From the NCBI GenBank assembly GCA_030752605.1, contig JASMDX010000062.1, positions 1 through 64,000 of the forward strand: DNA of 64,000 bases. The letters are read 5' to 3'. The notes beneath the pieces are model-generated. The model saw nothing but the letters and a program-made list of their open reading frames with translations, ran no database searches and was not told the DNA's origin. The position numbers were made by a program, and so were the translations under genes. Below are positions 43,220-49,801 of the stretch, piece after piece. Every line of letters starts with the position of its first letter. Position 1 is the stretch's first letter. This DNA comes from GCA-2731375 sp002731375. GTDB lineage: Bacteria; Pseudomonadota; Alphaproteobacteria; GCA-2731375.

Positions 43220-44131
43220 ATGGCCCGTGCGCCCCGAACCACTCACCAAGTGGCCGTCATTGGCGCCGGCATCGCTGGCCTGGCCGCCGCGACCGAGGCC
43301 GCCCACTGCGGCCTGAAGACCGCGCTATTCGATGACGGCCGGCTGGGCGGCCTGATCACCAATGTCGCCGCCGTGCATGGGCATCCGGGATCGGAAGGCG
43401 CCACCGGTGCCGATCTGGTCAATACCATGTTGGGCGCAGCCCTGGAGGCCGGCGTGGATTATCAGCCCGGCGCCGTGACCGAGTTGGCATCCATGGGCAG
43501 CCATTGGAACCTACCAGGCAACGGCGCCACCGCCCTGCGGGTCATCCTGGCCACCGGGGCCGAGTTGCGCACCCTGGGTGTGCCGGGGGAAGAAGCGCTG
43601 ACCGGACGGGGTGTCTCCCAATGCGCCTTTTGCGACGGCGGACTTTACAAGGGCAAGGATGTCGCCGTGGTGGGAGGTGGCGACGGTGCCTTTCAAGAGG
43701 CGCTGCATCTGGCCGAACTGTGCGCCAACGTCACCATGATCCTGCGTGGGCGCAAACCAAGGGCCCGCCCGGCGTTTGTCAGACAGACCGCCGATCTGAG
43801 CAATATGCATTTTCGCTGGAACACGGATGTACAGGAAATCATCGGCAGCGACGGCGTCGATGCGGTGCGCCTAACGGAACAGAACGGCGACGAGGAAACC
43901 CTATCGATTGCCGCTATCTTCCCCTTCATCGGCCTGGCGCCGCGAACCAACTTAGCGCCGGCAGACGCCGCGCGGGATGACGATGGCGGGTTGATCGTTG
44001 ATACGGGCATGCAGACAGATCAGGCGGGGCTCTATGCCGTCGGAGCCGCCCGTACCAACCATGGCGGTCAAGTGGTACACGCCATCGCGGATGCCAAGTC
44101 CGCGGCTCATGCGGCCTGGCGCGCCATATAG
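43220..44131 (+). CDS. Thioredoxin reductase-like FAD/NAD(P) oxidoreductase
   Basis: 303 residues, the length of low-molecular-weight thioredoxin reductases. FAD fold VAVIGAGIAGLAAATEAAH (about 11-29), a redox CxxC in SQCAFCDGGLYKGKDVAVVG (Cys135, Cys138; the TrxR equivalent is CATCDG), the NAD(P)-binding GGGDGAFQEALHLAEL, and the closing GLYAVGAARTNHGGQVVHAI. The second NAD(P) motif normally has GGGDSA; Ser is replaced by Gly here. Arginines after the second fold (RGRKPRARP) suggest NADPH. It starts directly after the stop of the paralogue, so it is in the selenoprotein operon and is the obvious candidate to reduce the Sec-Cys pair. Direct partner not shown. Confidence 0.9.
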   Translation: MARAPRTTHQVAVIGAGIAGLAAATEAAHCGLKTALFDDGRLGGLITNVAAVHGHPGSEGATGADLVNTMLGAALEAGVDYQPGAVTELASMGSHWNLPGNGATALRVILATGAELRTLGVPGEEALTGRGVSQCAFCDGGLYKGKDVAVVGGGDGAFQEALHLAELCANVTMILRGRKPRARPAFVRQTADLSNMHFRWNTDVQEIIGSDGVDAVRLTEQNGDEETLSIAAIFPFIGLAPRTNLAPADAARDDDGGLIVDTGMQTDQAGLYAVGAARTNHGGQVVHAIADAKSAAHAAWRAI

Positions 44132-44205
44132 CGGGCGGAGCCATACTTTATTAGTTGCAAGCGCGATATATTTAGGAAACGAAGTAAAGCTGGCCATCAT
44201 CTGGG

Positions 44206-44223
44206 TTCCCGCTTTCGCGGGAA
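44206..44223. repeat. Short palindrome (REP-like hairpin)
   Basis: TTCCCGC-TTTC-GCGGGAA, a 7-bp stem with a 4-base loop, 75 bp after the end of the thioredoxin-reductase-like gene. The CCCGCTTTCGCGGG core is common in alphaproteobacterial intergenic regions as a dispersed palindrome. No T-run follows, so it may stabilise the transcript end rather than terminate it in the intrinsic way. Confidence 0.55.
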
Positions 44224-44258
44224 TAGCAAATTAATCATGGCGGTTTGCCAAGCGGCAC

Positions 44259-44375
44259 TCAGACCTGCGCCTGGGCCCGCTCCCATAAAATAAAGCCATG
44301 GGGCACGGCAGAGCGGGCCTTGCCGACGACGTGGCCAGGATCAAGCAGCTCAGTCAGATTCCTGATGCCGGGCCT
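44259..44375 (-). pseudogene. Coding remnant resembling the TPR protein C-terminus
   Basis: In frame with the downstream end of the FAD oxidase gene, just past its TAA at 44376-44378, 38 codons run open to a TGA at 44259. They include HVVGKARSAVPHGFILWERA. The C-terminus of the TPR protein at 45857 reads TRAKARPAVPYGFDLLERAR, about half of the aligned positions being identical. I infer a leftover of a duplicated TPR gene, or an exon-like tail lost from a relative. It has no start codon of its own. Confidence 0.35.
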
Positions 44376-45671
44376 TTAGCTCAAGTGCTCATCTCTCCAG
44401 CGGTAGTAGCGAACGGCGGGCGCCAAGAACCATGGCTCACCCCAATAATAGGGGCGCGTTGGGGGGGCGATTTGCGATAGGGGGCTATCGCCTTCCTTCA
44501 GGCCCAAGACCTGCTGCCCAATCTTGGTGCCGAAATAGCTGGCGAGTGACACGCCGGAACCACAATAGCCCATGGAGTAATGGATGCCGTCCCGCTCACC
44601 CAAATGGGGCATCTCATCGAACGTATAGGCGACAAAGCCCATCCAGGCGTGGGTGATTAAGGTACCAGCCAGATCAGGGAACCGCTTGACCAATTCGGCA
44701 TGCAAAGCGGGCGTCGCAGCAGTCGGATCGGTTTCGGCTATCGATACGCGGGCGCCGAACAGGATGCGCTCTCCCTTGGGATCGGTGCTGTAGTAGGCCA
44801 CCAGCTTTCTGGTATCGTTGACAACCCGCCTTTTCGGGATCAGGCGCTTGATCAAGCCCGGCTCTAGTGGTTCGGTCGCGATCATGTAGCTGCCTATGGG
44901 AATGACCCGCCGCTGCCAATGCGATAGGCCGCGCGTGTAGCCGTTGGTGGCGACGATAACATTGTGGGCCTTGATCTGCCCTTTAGCCGTGGTGATGGTA
45001 AGGTCGCCCGCGGTACCGGATATGCCGTCCGCCCGGCAATGGCCGATCACCGTAGCGCCCGCCTCCCGCGCCCGGCCAAGCAAGCCCTTATGATAGGCGC
45101 CGGGATCGACAGAGGCATGGCGGGGAAACACGACGCCACCGTGGTAGTCGGGGCTGTCTATCTCCGCATGCTGCTCTGCCTTCGGCACGACATAGGCATC
45201 CGTTTCCAGGCCCTTTGGCGGGTTTTCGATGGATTTGGCGATAATTTCAAATTGACCAGGCGTGTGCCCGGCATAGAAGCGGCCGACGACGTTGAAATCG
45301 CAGTTCAAGCCCTCGGCCTCGACGAATTCGCCAATCCATTTCAGGGCGTTATGGCCTTCCTTGATGATGTCATAGGCCAGTTTATCGCCCACTTTGCGGC
45401 TAAGGTCGCCGCATTGCGGTTTGATCGAGGTGGAAACTTGCCCGCCATTGCGGCTGCTGCAACCGCTGCCGATGGCGTTTGCCTCAATGACGACCGTATG
45501 CCGCCCGCCGCGTGCGGTCTGGATCGCCGCGCAAAGTCCGGTATAGCCGGAGCCGATGATCACCACATCGGCGCTGGTGGGCAAGGCGGGTTCTGGCTCA
45601 GCGCAAAGTGGGCTGCGCTCCCACCAAAAGGGCTCTGGTTTGTAGGAGGGGGCAAACAAGTGACTGCTCAT
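44376..45671 (-). CDS. FAD-dependent oxidoreductase, glycine/amine oxidase (DAO) family
   Basis: 431 residues. The N-terminus SYKPEPFWWERSP precedes the dinucleotide fold ADVVIIGSGYTGLCAAIQTA (about 33-52); then GSGCSSRNGGQVSTSIKP, a conserved stretch of the PuuB/gamma-glutamylputrescine oxidase-like group, and late in the chain AWMGFVAYTFDEMPHLGERD with the flavin-contacting MGYCGSGVSLASYFG. These enzymes oxidise the C-N bond of amino acids or polyamines and release ammonia and peroxide. It lies on the same strand as the TPR and mlrC-like genes, 185 bp downstream of the TPR gene. Substrate not determined. Confidence 0.9.
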   Translation of the reverse strand: MSSHLFAPSYKPEPFWWERSPLCAEPEPALPTSADVVIIGSGYTGLCAAIQTARGGRHTVVIEANAIGSGCSSRNGGQVSTSIKPQCGDLSRKVGDKLAYDIIKEGHNALKWIGEFVEAEGLNCDFNVVGRFYAGHTPGQFEIIAKSIENPPKGLETDAYVVPKAEQHAEIDSPDYHGGVVFPRHASVDPGAYHKGLLGRAREAGATVIGHCRADGISGTAGDLTITTAKGQIKAHNVIVATNGYTRGLSHWQRRVIPIGSYMIATEPLEPGLIKRLIPKRRVVNDTRKLVAYYSTDPKGERILFGARVSIAETDPTAATPALHAELVKRFPDLAGTLITHAWMGFVAYTFDEMPHLGERDGIHYSMGYCGSGVSLASYFGTKIGQQVLGLKEGDSPLSQIAPPTRPYYWGEPWFLAPAVRYYRWRDEHLS

Positions 45672-45856
45672 GATCTTTCCTCGACTTCGCTACCCTGAAC
45701 GCACAGGCGTGTCAGACACCTCGAAGACAGCTGCTCCCGAAGGCCCACCCATATCCATGTCAATAAACACATTTGCGCCCTTCTAATCATTCCGGTGACA
45801 CATCGGATCCGTTAGCCGATAACATAGCACGCCCGCACTGGATCAAGAGCGGTCTG

Positions 45857-47209
45857 TTACCGTTTTTTGATGTTTCGCCCAGCAGCCGCGACATGCTCTA
45901 AATCTGGGCGCGCGCGCTCCAGCAGATCAAACCCATAGGGCACAGCAGGCCTGGCCTTGGCACGGGTCTCGAAGATCTCCACCGCCTCGCCGCCACGGTT
46001 CGTACGCAACAGGGTATCCAGCCAGGTTTGCACGAACAGATCGCGCTGGGCGTGGCTGCCGCCAATTTCCTGCAGGCGCGGTGTCGCAGTGTTTAGGCTC
46101 TCGTAGGCACCCTCATAGTCGCCGCGGCCATACGCGGCCAGGCCACGGGCGGCGGGTACGGCGACCTGGGTCCAGGCCATACGCGCCACAGCCGGCGCAT
46201 TGGCGGCATGCGCCACCATGCTGGCCAGCATTTCATCCACCTTGTTCCAGCGTTCGGCGCGGGCCAGGGCGTAGAGGTAATGTAGATCCAGGAACGGTTG
46301 CACATGCTCGCCCACGCGTCCCTCCACATGATCCGCCAGATCCTGCCAGCGGTTGCCCACGTCAATGCCACGAATTTCCATGCGCCAGAGCAGCGAGGCG
46401 GAGCTGGCCTGATCCTGGCTGTAGGTTTTATCCAGGCCCCAAACATGATCATCGTGGATCTGCCGCACCCGCCGGACATCGCTGAAATCCAGATAAAACA
46501 GCGCCGTATGCCACCAGTTATGACCCAGCATGAAGGAGTTACAGCCCTCCCAGGTATCGGACAAACCTTCCATCCAGGCCACGCCGTCGGCGATCCGTCC
46601 CTGCATCTCCATCACGTGGGCTACGGCATGGTGGGCCCAGGGGTCGGCTCGATTCATCTCCACCGCCCTCCGGCCCGCCGCCTCCGCACCGTCCATGTCG
46701 TGGGTCTGTTCCAGGCAAAATGCCAGGCAGCCGTACAGATAGCCATTTTCTTCGTTGGCCGGCAGGACCTTTTGATTGATGGCCAGCATCTTTTCCGACC
46801 AGCCCAGATTGAAATAGTGATACTGCGCCAGCTTCATGGCAAAGACATCGCGCGGCCAACGCTCTGTGATCTGCTCCAACAGATCCATGGCGGTGGCCAT
46901 GTCGCCCGCCACCCAGGCCTCCGTGGCCCGAAACCAGAGCACCTCACGTGGCTCCGCCGCTGCCAGGCCTGCCCGGCAACGCTCCAGATAGGGCTGGGCC
47001 AATTGCGGCGACTGCCCCGCCTCCATCCACATCATTAGGGAAGCGGCCAGGCTACCTACCATGACACAGGCCGGATCGGCCTCGGCGGCATCGACGATCG
47101 GCTGATACTTGGTGCCATAGGCCAGCGCCGTGGTGACGAAGGTATTGATGGCGGCGATATTCTCGGGCCGTTCCGTGGCCATCGCCAGGCCCTGGCCGTC
47201 GATCAACAT
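45857..47209 (-). CDS. Tetratricopeptide repeat protein, TTC38-like
   Basis: 450 residues, mostly helical, with several degenerate TPR units from about 60 to 400. The conserved centre DPWAHHAVAHVMEMQGRIAD-GVAWMEGLSDTW and GHNWWHTALFYLDFSDV is the hallmark of the TTC38-like family found from bacteria to animals, whose role is unknown. The histidine cluster in HHAVAHV and HNWWH could bind metal; that is speculation. Its ATG overlaps the stop of the upstream M81 metallopeptidase gene by one base (ATGA), so the two are translated together, hinting at a shared pathway. No signal peptide. Confidence 0.85.
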   Translation of the reverse strand: MLIDGQGLAMATERPENIAAINTFVTTALAYGTKYQPIVDAAEADPACVMVGSLAASLMMWMEAGQSPQLAQPYLERCRAGLAAAEPREVLWFRATEAWVAGDMATAMDLLEQITERWPRDVFAMKLAQYHYFNLGWSEKMLAINQKVLPANEENGYLYGCLAFCLEQTHDMDGAEAAGRRAVEMNRADPWAHHAVAHVMEMQGRIADGVAWMEGLSDTWEGCNSFMLGHNWWHTALFYLDFSDVRRVRQIHDDHVWGLDKTYSQDQASSASLLWRMEIRGIDVGNRWQDLADHVEGRVGEHVQPFLDLHYLYALARAERWNKVDEMLASMVAHAANAPAVARMAWTQVAVPAARGLAAYGRGDYEGAYESLNTATPRLQEIGGSHAQRDLFVQTWLDTLLRTNRGGEAVEIFETRAKARPAVPYGFDLLERARPDLEHVAAAGRNIKKR

Positions 47210-48696
47210 CAGCGCGGTCCCAGTTCATTGATGTTGTCCAGGGGATAGATCGGTCGGCGCACATTCTGATAGTCCAGCAGGCTGTTATCTGAGGTCGTCA
47301 CACCAACGCCATCCAGGGTAATAGTGTGCTTGGCGATGGGCGCGAAACCAGCCCTGTAATGGATGCGGGATTTCAACAGCACATATCGTTTGTAGGCCGG
47401 ATCGATGCCCACCGAGAGAAATATCCCCTGATCCCAGGGCTCGTGATGGCGGGAGACCACGACGATCTGCATCTTACCCGTATCCAGGACCGCCGTCGGG
47501 CCCATCTGCACCACCAGACCGTTGTACATGGGCCCGCGCACTGTCCATTCGCCATTGGTCAGCACGGTTACCTTGCCCGTGACCAGCAAAGGCTCGCCCT
47601 TGCGCTCGATGGAGGGCATATCCGTCTTGCCGCCAAGGGCAACGGTCACCGTGGCGTCGATGCCCGCCGCCTGCATCTGCTGTACGGCTTCAGGGTCCCA
47701 CAGGCCGCCGACAGCAACATCATCCAGACCCTGGCGGATCACTTCCTCGATCACCGTCATCACGTCCTGGTTGCCGCCAGAACCAGTGTTGTCCGCATGA
47801 TCCAACAGGATTGTCGGGCCGTCCGGGATGTCCTTGGCCCGGGCCACCGCATCCGTCAGGGATTCGTGGCTATAAAGATGCTCGCTCCGCTGTTCCCACA
47901 ACTCCGCCCGCAAGCGGTCGACAGCCGCCTCCGCCTTGTTCTTGTCGCCATCGGCGATGGTAATGCAGGAAATACCGGCGTCCTGGATATCGGCCAGGGC
48001 AAACCCACCGAACACCGTCGCCGCCATGACCTCGCCGGAGGCCTCGGCTTCCCGCGTCATACGGATCAAGCTTTTGAAGGGTTCATCGTCCGTGCCTTGG
48101 CGCAAAGTCTGGCTCAACACCGGTACCCGGCCCCAGGCCATCACTGGGTCGGCCTCGCCCCGTACCTTGGCCAGCAGGATCTGGCCCACGGTGGTGCCGA
48201 CTTCATACATATCCGTGTGGGGATAGGTTTTATAGCCGATCAGGGCATCGCAATTGTCCACCATGGCCTGGGTCAGATTCGCGTGCAAGTCACAAGTGAC
48301 ACAGATCGGCGTGTTCGCCGCCGCCGCGCGCACGCGGGCCAACAGGGTGCCCTCGCCGTCCTGGGTGCTCTCGGTCACCATGGCGCCATGTAGGTCCAAC
48401 ATGATGGCGTCGCAGCCCTTGGCTACGGCTTCCAATATACTGTCCGACATGTGGTTATAGGCATCATCGGCGACCGGGCCCGAGGGCATCGCCTCCGCCG
48501 CGATGGGGGAAATAATCTCCGCATCCACCTCGCGGCACAGCCTGATATAGGCCGAGAGGGTCATATTGGTGGGTTCGTAGGCGCGGATCACATCCTCGCC
48601 AAAACAGGCGCTCCAATCCTCGAACCGGGACCAGGGCGTGGGCACCGGGGAAAAGGTATTGGTTTCGTGCTTCATCATGGCCATGACCACGCGCAT
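47209..48696 (-). CDS. M81-family metallopeptidase (MlrC-like)
   Basis: 495 residues, the size of MlrC, the zinc protease that degrades linearised microcystin in sphingomonads; most homologues have other, unknown substrates. N-terminal domain: MRVVMAMMKHETNTFSPVPT-type opening, then CDAIMLDLHGAMVTESTQDG-EGTLL and ICVTCDLHANLTQAMVDNCD, which provide the metal ligands (Asp and His in LDLHG, His in DLHAN). The C-terminal MlrC domain holds LLDHADNTGSGGNQDVMTVI. Start at 48696, read away from the hairpin cluster at 48739-48879. Co-translated with the TPR gene. Confidence 0.9.
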   Translation of the reverse strand: MRVVMAMMKHETNTFSPVPTPWSRFEDWSACFGEDVIRAYEPTNMTLSAYIRLCREVDAEIISPIAAEAMPSGPVADDAYNHMSDSILEAVAKGCDAIMLDLHGAMVTESTQDGEGTLLARVRAAAANTPICVTCDLHANLTQAMVDNCDALIGYKTYPHTDMYEVGTTVGQILLAKVRGEADPVMAWGRVPVLSQTLRQGTDDEPFKSLIRMTREAEASGEVMAATVFGGFALADIQDAGISCITIADGDKNKAEAAVDRLRAELWEQRSEHLYSHESLTDAVARAKDIPDGPTILLDHADNTGSGGNQDVMTVIEEVIRQGLDDVAVGGLWDPEAVQQMQAAGIDATVTVALGGKTDMPSIERKGEPLLVTGKVTVLTNGEWTVRGPMYNGLVVQMGPTAVLDTGKMQIVVVSRHHEPWDQGIFLSVGIDPAYKRYVLLKSRIHYRAGFAPIAKHTITLDGVGVTTSDNSLLDYQNVRRPIYPLDNINELGPR

Positions 48697-48738
48697 GACT
48701 GACCCTCTCGAGAATGTTTCAAATCATTTCGTATGAAC

Positions 48739-48804
48739 ATAGAGCAATTGAACCAATCACTGAAGCTGTGAACGCAGCTTAAGTGATTGGTTCAATTGCT
48801 CTAT
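48739..48804. repeat. Near-perfect 66-nt hairpin in the mlrC-like leader
   Basis: Two 23-nt arms (48739-48761 and 48782-48804) are perfect reverse complements; their centres read TTGAACCAATCAC and GTGATTGGTTCAA. Inside, after one mismatch, AAGCTG (48763-48768) pairs with CAGCTT (48775-48780) leaving a TGAACG loop. The total stem is about 29 bp. It lies 43 bp upstream of the mlrC-like start, so it would be in that gene's 5' region or promoter. There is no T-run. It could be a small palindromic mobile element or an mRNA/transcription boundary. Confidence 0.8.
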
Positions 48805-48812
48805 CTTAAGGA

Positions 48813-48845
48813 GTCCAAGCACATTCAGATTAAATGTGCTTGGAC
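48813..48845. repeat. Second hairpin, 13-bp stem
   Basis: GTCCAAGCACATT (48813-48825) and AATGTGCTTGGAC (48833-48845) are perfect complements around a 7-base loop CAGATTA. It stands 8 bp from the first hairpin and 12 bp from the terminator. Followed on the plus strand by an A-rich tract. Possible bidirectional transcript boundary. Confidence 0.75.
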
Positions 48846-48857
48846 AGCAAAAGAAAA

Positions 48858-48879
48858 CGCCCGGCACCAGGGCCGGGCG
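48858..48879 (-). terminator. Rho-independent terminator of the Bax-inhibitor-like gene
   Basis: On the minus strand the stem CGCCCGGC-CCTGGT-GCCGGGCG is directly followed by TTTTCTTTTG. It lies 26 bp after the stop codon of the gene at 48906-49637 and fits an intrinsic terminator. Confidence 0.85.
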
Positions 48880-48905
48880 TCTCCGAGAGCAGATATTTCG
48901 TCAGG

Positions 48906-49637
48906 CTATTCGCGGTTGCCGAACAGGTGCAGCAACATCAGGAACAGGTTGATGAAGTCCAAATACAGGGTCAAGGCGCCCATGATGGCCTTCTTGCCCA
49001 TGACGGCTTCGCCGTCGCCTTCGTAATAGTTGTTCTTGATCTTTTGCGTGTCGTAGGCGGTCAGGCCGGTAAAGACCAGGACGCCGATGACCGAGATCAC
49101 CCAATGCATCATTGAAGACTGCAGGAAGATATTAACCAGAGAGGCGACGATGATGCCGATCAGGCCCATCATCAGGAAACTGCCCATGCCCGACAGATCC
49201 TTCTTGGTGGTGTAGCCCCACAGGCTCATGGCACCAAAGGTCACCGCCGTAATCATGAAGACCCGGACAATGGAGGTCTGAGTGTAAACCACGAAGATCG
49301 AGGCCAGAGAGGCACCCATCAGGGCCGCGAAAATCCAGAACGTAGCCTGGGCCGCACCGGCAGACATCTTGTTGATACGGGCACCGAGGAACATCACCAG
49401 GCCTAGAGGCGCCAACATCACCACCCACATCAACGGGGTGCCGAAGATCGCCTGCATCAGAGCCGGCGTATGGGCTACCGCATAGGCGATAATACCGCTG
49501 AGCAGCAGCGCCGAGCCCATGTAGTTGTATACTTTCAGCATATAGGCGCGCAGACCTTCGTCGATTGTCGCATCGACCGCCGCGCCCGCCTGCCCCCGTT
49601 GCTGGGCGAAAACCGAACCTCTAGGATCCAAAGCCAT
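48906..49637 (-). CDS. Bax inhibitor-1/YccA family membrane protein
   Basis: 243 residues with seven hydrophobic segments. After a polar N-terminus, IDEGLRAYMLKVYNYMGSAL opens the family domain; later come TFWIFAALMGASLASIFVVY, VFMITAVTFGAMSLWGYTTK and the last part LVFTGLTAYDTQKIKNNYYE, with the conserved Y-D-T-Q and the DFINLFLMLLHLFGNRE closing helix. Bacterial homologues (YccA, YbhL, BsYetJ) modulate FtsH or act as pH-dependent calcium leak channels. Single-gene unit with its own terminator at 48858-48879. Confidence 0.93.
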   Translation of the reverse strand: MALDPRGSVFAQQRGQAGAAVDATIDEGLRAYMLKVYNYMGSALLLSGIIAYAVAHTPALMQAIFGTPLMWVVMLAPLGLVMFLGARINKMSAGAAQATFWIFAALMGASLASIFVVYTQTSIVRVFMITAVTFGAMSLWGYTTKKDLSGMGSFLMMGLIGIIVASLVNIFLQSSMMHWVISVIGVLVFTGLTAYDTQKIKNNYYEGDGEAVMGKKAIMGALTLYLDFINLFLMLLHLFGNRE

Positions 49638-49801
49638 TGATCCAACCCCTTGTTGCTAGAATTGTTGTCATGTCTGTTTCAAATTGGGAATTCATCTAAC
49701 TTCAATATTGTCGAAAACGCTCTAAATTTCAAGGTATTTAGCTGCGATCCGAAGTTTCAGCGCGCTATTCCGGACGGCATCGAATTATTCGTTGCGCAGC
49801 C

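Noticed and set aside
44206..44223. Intrinsic terminator of the selenoprotein operon
   Set aside because: The stem is good but no T-run follows on either strand, so it is listed only as a palindrome.
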